Positions 37,600-47,611 of a stretch of 64,000 bases of DNA are shown in pieces. The stretch is from Gloeocapsopsis crepidinum LEGE 06123. GTDB taxonomy: Bacteria > Cyanobacteriota > Cyanobacteriia > Cyanobacteriales > Chroococcidiopsidaceae. Numbering within the stretch: position 1 is the first letter of the stretch; each line of letters begins with the position of its first letter. The position numbers and the translations under genes are program-made. The notes beneath the pieces were generated by a model. The model did no database searches, was not told the origin of the DNA, and saw only the letters and a list, made by a program, of their open reading frames with translations. Location of the stretch: NCBI RefSeq assembly GCF_015207655.1, contig NZ_JADEWN010000001.1:159303-223302 (forward strand). The letters are read 5' to 3'.

Positions 37600-38370
37600 A
37601 TGGCAACCCAACTAGAACAAACCAAAGCGCTACAACCAGTGGTATCTTGGGAAGCATTGCCCGACGACTTTCAATTAGAGGATGAACCTGTGGAAAATAC
37701 AGGTCAACCAATTATCGCAGGCGCGTTACGTGAAAGCTTAGAAATTAGTGGTTTTATTCAACCACAAATGTTAATCGCATCGAATTTTGGTTTGTGTGCG
37801 ACTATCAATGGACAATTTGTTGTCAAAGCACCAGATTGGGTATATGTTGGACGCGTTAATCAAGCGCTGGGCGATCGCAAAAGCTATACGCCAAATTTAG
37901 AAGGCGATGTTCCCCAAGTCGTGATGGAATTTTTATCGGATACCGATGGACAAGAATATTCAGTAAAGCGAACTCATCCCCCAGGAAAATGGTTTTTTTA
38001 CGAACAAATTTTGCAGGTTCCTGTTTATGTAATTTTTGACCCCAGTGATGGGCTATTAGAATTTTATCAACTGGAAAATGGGCGCTATGAATTAAAGCAA
38101 CCAGATGAAAATGGTCGTCATTGGATTGAGTCAATGAAGATGTTTTTAGGAACTTGGCAAGGAACGAAAGAAGCACGAACTGGCTATTGGTTACGGTGGT
38201 GGGATCAATCAGGTCATTTGTTACCGTGGGCGGTAGAATTGATTGACGGTGAACGTCAACGGGCTGAACAAGAACGTCAACGGGCTGAACAAGAACGCCA
38301 GCACAAAGAACGACTAATTGCTTTTTTGCGATCGCAGGGCATTGATCCGAACGATTTGCCGACAGAATAG
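37600..38370 (+). CDS. Uma2-family putative endonuclease (DUF820)
   Basis: A 256-residue protein of the PD-(D/E)XK-like Uma2 family, common in cyanobacteria in many copies and of unclear biology. KAPDWVYVGRV and PQVVMEFLSD match the metal Asp and Glu positions, and a later Lys follows. The C-terminus has two ERQRAEQ heptads and a short tail (FLRSQGIDPNDLPTE). A second, shorter Uma2 gene lies 5 kb away on the minus strand. Confidence 0.85.
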   Translation: MATQLEQTKALQPVVSWEALPDDFQLEDEPVENTGQPIIAGALRESLEISGFIQPQMLIASNFGLCATINGQFVVKAPDWVYVGRVNQALGDRKSYTPNLEGDVPQVVMEFLSDTDGQEYSVKRTHPPGKWFFYEQILQVPVYVIFDPSDGLLEFYQLENGRYELKQPDENGRHWIESMKMFLGTWQGTKEARTGYWLRWWDQSGHLLPWAVELIDGERQRAEQERQRAEQERQHKERLIAFLRSQGIDPNDLPTE

Positions 38371-38504
38371 ATATTACAGAAGAAATGTGTGGTGCGATCG
38401 CCTTCTGTAACCGTGTCATGCATAGATGTCTTTTCATATCTTCAACTAGAGAATGTATGAGATAATTTCTCAATAAAAATTTGTGAATAAACTTAGTACC
38501 TATA

Positions 38505-39527
38505 ATGACAATAGTTTATACAGATGCCCAGTGGGATGAAATTAGGGAAGAAGGCTTACAAACAGGAAAGATTATCGACCAAGCTGATGATGTTGAAAGC
38601 ATTTCAATCTGGCAACATCCACTCCGAAAAGGTCTAGTGAGTGAAACTTTACTTTGCCTGGGACTGCAAACGGAAATCTACCAGTTTGAATATCCAGAGA
38701 TTTATGGACATGAATATTTAGATAGCTGCGATCCCCCAGTGATAACTCTGGTTTTTCGGAGTGCGGGGGTATGGACAGAGCAAATCTTTGGTGTAAATGA
38801 AGATGCTTGCGAACAACCTGGAGAAAGCTATTTATTCTACTATTCAGCAGGAACGCGAGAGATTGAAAAAAAAATGGCGGGACGAGATGTTAATGTCAGA
38901 ATCCGTATAGAACCACAGATGCTGAGATTATTAAGTAGGGGTCAAGAAGAATCTTTACCTTGCCTGCTTAAACCATTTTTGGCAACTGACACACCGCCTT
39001 CATTTTATCAATCATTAGGCAATATAACTCCGGCAACCCAAGTAGCATTACAGCAACTGCTTCAGTGTCCATTTCAAGGAATCATGCGACGTACTTATTT
39101 AGAAGCAAAAACACTCGAACTGATTACTTTGCAATTGGCTCAACTGTTTAACGATGGTACACATTCATATCAAAAGGCTAATTTAAAAAGCAGTGATATT
39201 GAGCGCATCTATCAAGCAAGAGATATTCTGATTCAAAATTCTAGTAATCCACCCTCATTAGTTGAATTAGCACAACGAGTGCAGTTAAATGATCGCAAAC
39301 TCAAGCAGGGATTTCGCCAAATTTTCGGTACAACAGTATTTGGATATCTGCACGATTATCGTTTAGAGAAAGCTTGTCAACTCCTCATCGAAGACCGCAT
39401 GAATGTATCAGAAGTGTCTTATGCGGTTGGATTTGCCAATAGAGGTTACTTTGCTGCTGCATTTCGCAAAAAGTTTGGCATAAATCCCAGCGACTATCAA
39501 GCACAGTGGCGCAAAAAGTCCGCCTAG
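38505..39527 (+). CDS. pchR: AraC-family regulator of siderophore uptake, PchR-like
   Basis: The 340-residue regulator has a C-terminal AraC DNA-binding domain (about 240-335: LVELAQRVQLNDRKLKQGF, IFGTTVFGYLHDYRLEKA, ISEVSYAVGF-type second helix). The N-terminal half (YTDAQWDEIREEG) resembles the PchR siderophore sensor. The divergence-free layout, directly upstream of a TonB receptor and an iron-binding lipoprotein, indicates it activates that pair when the siderophore is present. Confidence 0.88.
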   Translation: MTIVYTDAQWDEIREEGLQTGKIIDQADDVESISIWQHPLRKGLVSETLLCLGLQTEIYQFEYPEIYGHEYLDSCDPPVITLVFRSAGVWTEQIFGVNEDACEQPGESYLFYYSAGTREIEKKMAGRDVNVRIRIEPQMLRLLSRGQEESLPCLLKPFLATDTPPSFYQSLGNITPATQVALQQLLQCPFQGIMRRTYLEAKTLELITLQLAQLFNDGTHSYQKANLKSSDIERIYQARDILIQNSSNPPSLVELAQRVQLNDRKLKQGFRQIFGTTVFGYLHDYRLEKACQLLIEDRMNVSEVSYAVGFANRGYFAAAFRKKFGINPSDYQAQWRKKSA

Positions 39528-39631
39528 CGATCGCATTTGACCCTGTAAAGATCACCTAAAATCACAAAATGCCCTATTGTAACTACGAGTTATTGAAATT
39601 TAGTTGCAATTATTACGGAAACTCCGTGATC

Positions 39632-42148
39632 ATGGTGTGTGGAGTTATGGGTCAAAAATATCCAATTCTTTTTGCTATAAGTGCGATTTCAATTCTGACG
39701 ATGCAACCTGCTCAAGCAGATTCAACGCGGATTCAGAATATTATTCATCATCAAAGGGCGGCACTACTAGCGCAAGATAGTGTAACAGTAGTGCCAGTAA
39801 CGGGAGTGCAAGCCAATCCCACAGCGAAGGGCGTAGAGGTGATTTTACAAACTCCTCAAGGAGAACAGTTACAAGTCACAAATCGCAATATTGATAATAA
39901 CTTTATTGCTGATATTCCCAATGCTCAATTGCGTCTGCCTAGCGGTGAGGCTTTTACATTTCGCTCAGAAAAACCAGTTACGGGAATTACTGAGATAACG
40001 GTTAATAACTTTGATGCTAATACTATCCGCGTGACAGTGACGGGTGCAGCAGGAATACCAGTTGTAGAATTGTTTGACAGCGACGAGGGTTTAATTTTTG
40101 GCTTCACACCAGTTGTCTCCTCCGCCCAAACTCCACCAAGCGATCAGCCATCAGATCAAAGCGATGAACTAATTGAATTAATCGTCACAGGACAGCAAGA
40201 TGGTTATCGCGTACCTGAAGCGTCAACTGCAACGAGAACCGATACGCCTTTACGAGATATCCCTGGTTCAATTCAAGTGATTCCTCGACAGCTATTAGAA
40301 GACCAAAATACGATACGAATACAGGATGCACTACAAAACGTCAGCGGCGTAAACAGGCAAGGAAATTACGGAGGGACAGATGCGGGTGGGTATACCATTC
40401 GTGGTTTTGCACAGGAGGGAAACTTTCGCAATGGACTTGCTGATAATGATTTCTACTCCTCGGTAGATACCGCCAATATTGAACGCATTGAGGTTCTTAA
40501 AGGACCTGCTTCTGTTTTATTTGGTCAGGTTGAACCAGGAGGGATTATTAATGTTGTTACGAAACAACCCCTCAGCACTCCTTATTATTCGGTTGACTTT
40601 AGTGTCGGCAATTACGCATTTTATCGTCCCAGTATTGATTTATCAGGACCCCTCACCGATGATGGTTCGCTGCTATACCGACTCAACTTTGCTTATCAAA
40701 ATGCTGGGAGTTTTCGCGATTTTAACTTTACAGAACGGGTGTTTGTTGCGCCTGTCGTTACTTGGAATATTAGCGATCGCACTTCATTAACTTTTGACTT
40801 AGAATACCAGAACAATAATTATCTGTTTGATCGCGGACTTCCTGCTATCGGAGATAGACCCGCGCCCGTCCCTATTAGTCGCTTGGTTGGTCTTCCTGAA
40901 AGTATTTATGATGATAGTACTTTTCGGGCTGGCTACAGGTTCCAGCATCAATTTAGCAACGATTGGGAGTTACGCAATGCCTTTTCTTTTGTGTCTGGCA
41001 GGTCGGCAGGCACGTATGCTATTGGTGGTAGTGAGCTTATTGATGAGCAATTCAGCCCAATAAGTGTGGGTCGCGATGACTTCTTGCGAGAAATCTATAC
41101 ACTGCAAACAGAATTAGTCGGACGGTTCAATACGGGATCAGTTCTCCACCAACCTTTATTGGGGGTGGAGTTAAGACGTAATGTGTGGAGTTATACCTCC
41201 TTCGATGTGGCAGATCCCCTACTACTCGACATTTTTAATCCTAATTATGATGTTGCGTTTCCTGAGATACCTGATGAAGAAACTTTCTCGTATACAACTC
41301 GTCGAGATACGTTAGGAATTTACCTCCAAGATCAAATTACTTTTGCTGATAATTTAAAGCTGTTGATTGGCGGGCGGTTTGATGCTTTTCACCGCAGAGA
41401 TGACTTCGGAACACCAGAAGAAGAATCGCTGACTAGCTTTAGTCCCCGTGTTGGTATTGTCTATCAGCCCATTGAGCCGATTTCGCTCTACGCCAGCTAC
41501 ACGCGATCGTTTCAACCCGATCGATTTCTCGGTCGTTCTATAACAAATACCCCCTTTGAACCAACTATCGGTAGGCAGTATGAAATTGGTATCAAGGCAG
41601 ATATTAGCGAACAACTTTCAGCAACACTAGCAGCCTTTGAGATTACAAAAACCAATGTTCTGACAGCCGATCCCATTGATCCAGATTTTTCTATTCAAGT
41701 GGGCGAACAAAGAAGCCGAGGTATCGAATTAGACATTAGTGGAGAAATTCTTCCAGGTTGGAATATCATCACATCTTACGCCTACATCGACGCGATTACC
41801 TCAGAAGACAACACCATTCCCGTTGGCAATCGGCTGATTAACGTTCCCGAACACGCGGCTAGTCTCTGGACAACTTACGAAATTCAAAGCGGCGATCTGC
41901 AAGGTTTGGGTTTTGGTTTAGGACTCTACTACGTAGGAGATAGAAACGCCGATCTTGAAAACACAGCCATTTTGCCCAGCTATTTTAGAACCGATTCAGC
42001 AATCTATTACAAACGGGATAACTGGAAATTAGCATTTAATTTTCAGAATATTTTCAATGAAACCTACTACGAGACTTCTCAAACCAGAAATATTATCTAT
42101 CCTGGCGCACCTTTCACTGTCATTGGCTCATTTTCGATCGAGTTCTAA
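39632..42148 (+). CDS. TonB-dependent siderophore receptor
   Basis: About 838 residues. A signal peptide (hydrophobic ILFAISAISILTM, then AQA) and an N-terminal AMIN-type domain (about 60-150, VTGVQANPTAKGVEVILQTP) precede the TonB box (about 175-182, ELIELIVTG), the plug (LRDIPGSIQVIPRQLLEDQ, LKGPASVLFGQVEPGGI) and a beta barrel ending in IGSFSIEF with the aromatic last residue. It imports a ferric siderophore across the outer membrane. Starts at 39632 or 39647 both give a plausible leader; the upstream 39569 start does not. Confidence 0.92.
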   Translation: MVCGVMGQKYPILFAISAISILTMQPAQADSTRIQNIIHHQRAALLAQDSVTVVPVTGVQANPTAKGVEVILQTPQGEQLQVTNRNIDNNFIADIPNAQLRLPSGEAFTFRSEKPVTGITEITVNNFDANTIRVTVTGAAGIPVVELFDSDEGLIFGFTPVVSSAQTPPSDQPSDQSDELIELIVTGQQDGYRVPEASTATRTDTPLRDIPGSIQVIPRQLLEDQNTIRIQDALQNVSGVNRQGNYGGTDAGGYTIRGFAQEGNFRNGLADNDFYSSVDTANIERIEVLKGPASVLFGQVEPGGIINVVTKQPLSTPYYSVDFSVGNYAFYRPSIDLSGPLTDDGSLLYRLNFAYQNAGSFRDFNFTERVFVAPVVTWNISDRTSLTFDLEYQNNNYLFDRGLPAIGDRPAPVPISRLVGLPESIYDDSTFRAGYRFQHQFSNDWELRNAFSFVSGRSAGTYAIGGSELIDEQFSPISVGRDDFLREIYTLQTELVGRFNTGSVLHQPLLGVELRRNVWSYTSFDVADPLLLDIFNPNYDVAFPEIPDEETFSYTTRRDTLGIYLQDQITFADNLKLLIGGRFDAFHRRDDFGTPEEESLTSFSPRVGIVYQPIEPISLYASYTRSFQPDRFLGRSITNTPFEPTIGRQYEIGIKADISEQLSATLAAFEITKTNVLTADPIDPDFSIQVGEQRSRGIELDISGEILPGWNIITSYAYIDAITSEDNTIPVGNRLINVPEHAASLWTTYEIQSGDLQGLGFGLGLYYVGDRNADLENTAILPSYFRTDSAIYYKRDNWKLAFNFQNIFNETYYETSQTRNIIYPGAPFTVIGSFSIEF

Positions 42149-42170
42149 CTCTGTTTTTGTTTAGCTCAAA

Positions 42171-43214
42171 ATGTTCCTAGATTACCGCAACCTGAATCGA
42201 TATGTTAGTCTTGTCTTTCTTACCGTCATTTTGATCGCAGCTTGCCAAGGTGATATTACTAACAGTCCTAGTTTAGATGAGCGATCGCTATCCACAGATT
42301 GTCGAATTATTAACCATGCTGGAGGTAAAACCACGATTTGTGGCAAACCCCAAAAAGTAGCGGCTTTGGAACCAAAAGTACTGAGTATGATGCTAGCGCT
42401 CGATGTGCAACCTGCTGCTTACGCTGATGCTTATTTGGTACAATCGCCCCAATTTGATGACCCTAGCAAACAGATTCCTTACCTGGGCAATTTTATCACG
42501 AGTCAGCCGGTGAATTTAGGCGAGCGATCGCAGCCCTCTTTGGAAACTTTGACTCTAGTCAAACCAGATTTAATTTTGGGCTTAAGCTCTCAACAGAACA
42601 AGCTATTGTCTTCAATTGCTCCTACAGTGCTAATAAACATTGATACCGAGGGAAACTGGCAAGATAATATTCAAATTGTCGCCAAAGCACTTAATCAAGA
42701 AGATAATGTACAACAGGTCATTAATTCGTATCAGCAACAGCTTGCTGAAGTTCGCACCCAATTAGCCCCTCTGGTAAACACCCATCCGCGAGTGTTGAAT
42801 GTCATTTGCAGTCAGTCGATGGACTATATTGAGATTGCATACGATGGGGACGCAGTTCGTCTTTTGGAAGCCGTTGGATTTCAACCTGTATTACTTAACA
42901 ATGTAGAGCAAAAACCAGGAGTCCGGCCCATAGTCACCATTGAAACATTATCTCAACTCGATGCAGATATTATTATTGTTCATACTTGGCTTGAGCAATG
43001 GCAAGGCAATTCTACTTATAACGTCCCGCTAGAAGAACTCAAACAAAAATGGGTTAAAAATCCCCTGCTGCATAATTCACGAGCATGGAAAGAAGGTCGA
43101 GTTTACTTCGTTGACTATCAAATGTGGGGCAGTGTTATTGGCGGACCAATTGCTGATTCTCTCATATTAACGCAGCTTCCCACACTTCTACTTTCACCTT
43201 CTCAAGGTAAATGA
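42171..43214 (+). CDS. Iron-siderophore ABC transporter substrate-binding lipoprotein
   Basis: A 347-residue FecB/FhuD-type binding protein. The lipoprotein signal ends VILIAACQG, the lipobox Cys being about residue 26. CGKPQKVAALEPKVLSMMLA and VRLLEAVGFQPVLLNN with DADIIIVHTW match the family. It lies 22 bases after the receptor, so it probably takes the imported siderophore to an inner-membrane permease, which is not in the window. Confidence 0.9.
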   Translation: MFLDYRNLNRYVSLVFLTVILIAACQGDITNSPSLDERSLSTDCRIINHAGGKTTICGKPQKVAALEPKVLSMMLALDVQPAAYADAYLVQSPQFDDPSKQIPYLGNFITSQPVNLGERSQPSLETLTLVKPDLILGLSSQQNKLLSSIAPTVLINIDTEGNWQDNIQIVAKALNQEDNVQQVINSYQQQLAEVRTQLAPLVNTHPRVLNVICSQSMDYIEIAYDGDAVRLLEAVGFQPVLLNNVEQKPGVRPIVTIETLSQLDADIIIVHTWLEQWQGNSTYNVPLEELKQKWVKNPLLHNSRAWKEGRVYFVDYQMWGSVIGGPIADSLILTQLPTLLLSPSQGK

Positions 43215-43273
43215 AACAGGTAGAGGTGCAACATTTTTCTCTGCGATCTCTGTGTATCTGTGGTTCGTAAATC

Positions 43274-43834
43274 TTACAACAAAGACTTGACTGCCAAACT
43301 AAATCCAGGAACAACATCCTCCCCACTCAAAACTGCTGTTGCTGGATACTGTGTAATCGATTGATCTGCCCTATATACCCAAGCCTGTTGATTTTGACGG
43401 TCAAACAACCATGCCAACCGCACGCCATTTTCAATATACTCGCGCATTTTTGCTTGTAGTGTTTCCAAACTATCAGTTTTTGAGCGAATTTCTATCACAA
43501 AATCAGGAGCTAAATTTAAAAAAAAATCTTCCTGCTCGTCCCAATTTTCTGGTAATCTGCCTTTAGCTACAAAAGCTGCATCAGGAGACCTTACCGCAGT
43601 ATTTGCCAAACGAAAACCACAACTAGGGCTAAATACTTCACCAAGATCGTTACTTTCCACCCAAGCCAAAAGATAAGCTACAGCTTTGGCTTCCCGATTG
43701 CCAGAAATTCCCCCAGTTGGTGGCATGATTACTAATGTTCCGTCAGCATTCCGCTCAAATTGTAAATCTGGATTTTTAGAACTGATTTGCATTAACTCTT
43801 CATCAGTTACAGTAGCCCAAGATGAAATCATCAC
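43274..43834 (-). CDS. Uma2-family putative endonuclease (DUF820)
   Basis: The 186-residue protein has LERPDGTLVI-like start features (LQFERNADGTLVIMPPTGG), RSPDAAFVAKGR with the metal Asp, and FVIEIRSKTD with the Glu and Lys of a PD-(D/E)XK site. Typical length for the family. It is convergent with the siderophore lipoprotein gene. Different enough from the 37600 copy that it is not a recent duplicate. Confidence 0.88.
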   Translation of the reverse strand: MMISSWATVTDEELMQISSKNPDLQFERNADGTLVIMPPTGGISGNREAKAVAYLLAWVESNDLGEVFSPSCGFRLANTAVRSPDAAFVAKGRLPENWDEQEDFFLNLAPDFVIEIRSKTDSLETLQAKMREYIENGVRLAWLFDRQNQQAWVYRADQSITQYPATAVLSGEDVVPGFSLAVKSLL

Positions 43835-44090
43835 TTTTTACCTTGAATTCAAAATGTAGTGATAATTTGGCGTTTAACTATAAGTTGATTGTAACCATAG
43901 CTATATGGAATAGTTCTTCTATATCAGTAACTTATTATACCCGTAATAGCTACTAGCAATCTCTCATCAGCGCTGATAATGAGTTGTGTCGCAGTCATTA
44001 CCGAAAAGATGAAACACACATAAAAGGAACCATATGATAGACAATAAAATTAACACAGCGATTGTCTCATAGCCAAAACCTATATCACTC

Positions 44091-45662
44091 ATGGATTTTG
44101 CTAATCTTGTAGACCAGTTAAATGCTGGAACAATTTTGCCAGAAGGAATAGTGCTAACTACCCTGATGGTAATTGTCGTGGGCGATTTGATTGTCGGACG
44201 TAGTGCTTCGCGCTGGATTCCTTATACAGCGATCGCAGGTTTACTCGCCGCCGTCGTCGCGTTATATCTTCAATGGAATAACCCGAATCCGATTTCATTT
44301 CTTGGTGCTTTTAATAGTGATGACCTCAGTATCGTATTTCGCGGCATCATCGCGCTATCAACTGCGGTAACGATCTTGATGTCGATTCGCTATATTGAGC
44401 AATCTGGTACAGCTTTAGCAGAATTCATTGGAATTATGCTGACAGCGACGCTGGGAGGAATGTTCTTGTCTGGGGCTTCCGAGTTGGTGACAATTTTTAT
44501 CTCACTAGAAACCCTAAGTATCTCTTCATACTTGATGACAGGATACACCAAACGCGATCCCCGCTCGAACGAAGCTGCACTGAAATACTTGCTAATTGGT
44601 GCTTCGAGTACAGGTGTTTTCCTTTACGGTGTTTCTCTGCTGTATGGTTTATCCGGAGGTGAAACTCAACTCAGTGCGATCGCTTCAGCAATTGCGGATG
44701 CTAACTTGAGTCAATCACTTGGTTTGGTGATTTCTCTAGTATTTGTGATTGCAGGTGTTGCTTTTAAAATTTCTGCTGCACCTTTCCATCAGTGGACACC
44801 CGACGTTTACGAAGGTTCACCAACGCCAGTTGTTGCGTTTTTATCCGTTGGTTCCAAAGCTGCAGGGTTTGCTTTAGCAATTCGCCTCATGAATAGCGCC
44901 TTCCCATTACTTATTGATGAATGGCAATTTGTCTTTACCGCGCTTGCTGTCCTCAGTATGGTGCTAGGTAACGTCGTCGCCCTTGCCCAAACCAGCATGA
45001 AACGGATGCTAGCTTATTCCTCAATTGGACAAGCTGGATTTGTGATGATTGGTTTAATTGCCGGAACCGAAGCAGGATATGCCAGTATGATTTTCTATCT
45101 ATTGGTCTACCTATTCATGAACTTGGGAGCGTTTACCTGTTTGATTCTATTTACGCTGCGGACAGGAACTGACCAAATTAGTGAGTACTCTGGTTTGTAT
45201 CAAAAAGATCCTTTGCTAACACTATGCTTGAGTATCTGCTTGCTATCTTTAGGCGGGATACCGCCTCTGGCAGGATTCTTCGGTAAGATTTACTTATTCT
45301 GGGCAGGTTGGCAAGCTGGACAGTATGGATTAGTTTTACTTGGTTTAGTTACCACGGTAGTTTCAATTTACTACTACATCCGCGTCGTGCGCATGATGGT
45401 TGTTAAAGAACCGCAAGAAATGTCTGACGCGGTGAAGAACTATCCGGAAGTACAATGGAATTTACCTGGAATGCGACCGTTACAAGTGGGCTTGGTACTG
45501 ACTTTGGTAGCTACCTCTTTGGCAGGAATTTTGTCGAATCCACTATTCACCTTGGCTAACAGTTCGATTGCGCGGACAACGACCCTACAACCAATTGTCA
45601 TCAGTTCTCACTTTAGTGCTACTGTGCCAGCAGAAAATTCTGCACTTCAAACTCAGCAATAG
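44091..45662 (+). CDS. ndhB: NAD(P)H-quinone oxidoreductase subunit 2
   Basis: A 523-residue subunit of NDH-1 (complex I-like), needed for respiration, cyclic electron flow around PSI and CO2 uptake in thylakoids. Fourteen or so hydrophobic helices; the proton channel signature [18 protein letters not shown] and [16 protein letters not shown] near 225-262, plus [14 protein letters not shown] near 305. Length matches NdhB. Monocistronic and followed by a clear terminator. Confidence 0.97.
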   Translation: MDFANLVDQLNAGTILPEGIVLTTLMVIVVGDLIVGRSASRWIPYTAIAGLLAAVVALYLQWNNPNPISFLGAFNSDDLSIVFRGIIALSTAVTILMSIRYIEQSGTALAEFIGIMLTATLGGMFLSGASELVTIFISLETLSISSYLMTGYTKRDPRSNEAALKYLLIGASSTGVFLYGVSLLYGLSGGETQLSAIASAIADANLSQSLGLVISLVFVIAGVAFKISAAPFHQWTPDVYEGSPTPVVAFLSVGSKAAGFALAIRLMNSAFPLLIDEWQFVFTALAVLSMVLGNVVALAQTSMKRMLAYSSIGQAGFVMIGLIAGTEAGYASMIFYLLVYLFMNLGAFTCLILFTLRTGTDQISEYSGLYQKDPLLTLCLSICLLSLGGIPPLAGFFGKIYLFWAGWQAGQYGLVLLGLVTTVVSIYYYIRVVRMMVVKEPQEMSDAVKNYPEVQWNLPGMRPLQVGLVLTLVATSLAGILSNPLFTLANSSIARTTTLQPIVISSHFSATVPAENSALQTQQ

Positions 45663-45695
45663 TCAGCAATTAACTAAAAGCTGCTTTCCTTTAGT

Positions 45696-45721
45696 AGCCT
45701 GACATATCAGTCAGGCTTTTT
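45696..45721 (+). terminator. Intrinsic terminator of ndhB
   Basis: AGCCTGAC, loop ATATCA, GTCAGGCT, then TTTTT. Confidence 0.9.
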
Positions 45722-45732
45722 CATTGAGATTA

Positions 45733-47559
45733 ATGATTTTACTCGAAGTTCAACCAATCGCGGCGATCGCCACAACTCCAACAGCAGCTAAAACGTTACA
45801 GCCACTATGTCAAAATGGCGTCATACTCTGGATTCCAGAATCAGTTGTAGGTATTGCAGGAGCAAAGATCTACACAGGTTCACTCAAAAGTCATGTTACT
45901 GAACTTTGGCAAACACACCAAGGTTTGATATTTGGTTTAGCAACAGGGGCTGTAGTCCGGCTAATAGCGCCTCTTCTGCACCATAAATCCTGCGATCCAG
46001 CAATTGTCGTTGTTGATGAAACTGGTAAATTTGCGGTCAGTTTGTGTAGTGGACATCAGGGTGGGGCTGATAAACTGACACAAGCGATCGCACAGCTACT
46101 CAATGCGACACCTGTCTTAACTGGTGCTGCGTCTACATTAGGATTACCCGCAGTCGATATTTTAGGAATTCCGTTTGGTTGGCAACGCGGTGCAGGAAAC
46201 TGGACAGAAGTCAGTGCAGCGATCGCGCGTGGCGAATCAGTACAAGTCATTCAAGAAGCTGGTTCTACTTTATGGCAATCCACCGCTAGCTTTCAACACT
46301 CCAGTTTAACCCTCGAACCCACTCCAGATACAACACCCAAAGTTTATATTACCCCTCACTCCTCACCCCTCACCCCTCACCCCTTCATACGTTGGCATCC
46401 TCGTGTTCTCTGGTTAGGAATTGGCTGCGAACGCGGGACATCGCGTGAATTGATTGAGAATGCTATTACGCAAGTTTGTCAAGAACATCGATTAGCCGAA
46501 CAAGCGATCGCTGGTATTGCCACAATTGATATTAAAGCAGATGAAGTAGGCTTAATTGAATTATGCCGCGATCGTAACTTGCCTTTACGTACTTTCCCTG
46601 CTGATACTTTACGTTCTGTTACTGTACCCAATCCCTCAAAAATTGTTGATGCTGAGGTGGGAACCCCCAGTGTAGCTGAGGCTGCGGCGTTGTGTGCTGC
46701 CAATGCTCAAAATTTACTTGTTGCTAAGCAAATTTTTCGTGCTGCTGAATTTCAAGGTGCGGTTACAGTTGCGATCGCCCAAGCCGAACAAGAATATACT
46801 GGACGTACTGGTTGTTTGTTACTGATAGGCATCGGACCAGGACAATTAGACCAAATGACTCCTGCTGCACAAGCTGCGGTAACATCTGCGGATGTTGTCA
46901 TCGGTTACTCCTTGTATATTGATTTAATTGCTTCACTACTCCAACCAAATCAAATCATCGAAGCTTTACCAATTACTCAAGAACGCCAACGGGCGCAACG
47001 CGCGATCTCACTTGCGCAATGGGGTTTAACTGTAGCCGTGGTTTCTTCGGGTGATATTGGAATTTACGGTATGGCGGGTTTAGTTTTAGAAGAACTCCAA
47101 GCCCAAGGCTGGGATGGTAAAACGCCATCTGTAGAAGTGTTCCCAGGAATTACCGCAATGCAAGCCGCCGCAGCGCGTTTAGGTGCGCCATTAATGCATG
47201 ATTTTTGTGCAATTAGTTTAAGTGATTTGCTGACACCGTGGGAAGTCATTGAAAAACGCTTACACGCTGCAGCCCAAGCAGATTTTGTTACAGCGCTGTA
47301 TAATCCGCGATCGCAAACACGCATTCAACAACTAACAAGCGCAATTAAAATATTCTTACAATATCGCAATCCGCAAACTCCAGTTGCTGTGATACGCTCT
47401 GCTTACCGTCAAGATGAACAAATCACCTTAACAACACTCAAAAAACTGCAAGATGTTCCTGTTGATATGCTGACAACAATTTTAATTGGCAACCAAAGTA
47501 CGCGGACTCAAGGTAACTGGATGATTACACCACGAGGCTATAATACTGGTTTGCCTTAG
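45733..47559 (+). CDS. cobJ: CbiG-CobJ fusion for cobalamin synthesis
   Basis: A ~608-residue fusion. The N-terminal CbiG-like part (about 1-330) shows EVQPIAAIATTPTAAKTLQP, a GGADKLTQAIAQ cobalt-precorrin lactonase motif and WLGIGCERGTSRELIENAI. The C-terminal part (about 360-605) is a precorrin-3B C17-methyltransferase (CobJ): LLLIGIGPGQLDQMTPAAQA, SGDIGIYGMAGLVLEEL, VEVFPGITAMQAAAARLGAP. CbiG-CobJ fusions are usual in cyanobacteria. The linker holds a short tandem repeat. I preferred ATG 45733 to an upstream TTG at 45724. Confidence 0.9.
   Translation: MILLEVQPIAAIATTPTAAKTLQPLCQNGVILWIPESVVGIAGAKIYTGSLKSHVTELWQTHQGLIFGLATGAVVRLIAPLLHHKSCDPAIVVVDETGKFAVSLCSGHQGGADKLTQAIAQLLNATPVLTGAASTLGLPAVDILGIPFGWQRGAGNWTEVSAAIARGESVQVIQEAGSTLWQSTASFQHSSLTLEPTPDTTPKVYITPHSSPLTPHPFIRWHPRVLWLGIGCERGTSRELIENAITQVCQEHRLAEQAIAGIATIDIKADEVGLIELCRDRNLPLRTFPADTLRSVTVPNPSKIVDAEVGTPSVAEAAALCAANAQNLLVAKQIFRAAEFQGAVTVAIAQAEQEYTGRTGCLLLIGIGPGQLDQMTPAAQAAVTSADVVIGYSLYIDLIASLLQPNQIIEALPITQERQRAQRAISLAQWGLTVAVVSSGDIGIYGMAGLVLEELQAQGWDGKTPSVEVFPGITAMQAAAARLGAPLMHDFCAISLSDLLTPWEVIEKRLHAAAQADFVTALYNPRSQTRIQQLTSAIKIFLQYRNPQTPVAVIRSAYRQDEQITLTTLKKLQDVPVDMLTTILIGNQSTRTQGNWMITPRGYNTGLP
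46351..46384. repeat. CTCACCC tandem repeat inside cbiG-cobJ
   Basis: ACCCCTCACTCCTCACCC followed by further CCTCACCC copies in coding sequence, read as a Pro/His/Ser-rich linker (TPHSSPLTPHP) between the CbiG sub-domains. The same unit is common in gaps at 15.4 and 52.8 kb, so this looks like a repeat inserted in frame. Confidence 0.75.
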
Positions 47560-47611
47560 AGTTACTACGTCTGGGGAAGCAGAGGGGCTTCAGGAGAATA
47601 ACTACTAGTTT

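Noticed and set aside
46351..46384. Yfr1-type sRNA motif (ACTCCTCAC)
   Set aside because: The match is part of a CTCACCC tandem repeat within a coding region and lacks the flanking Yfr1 hairpins.
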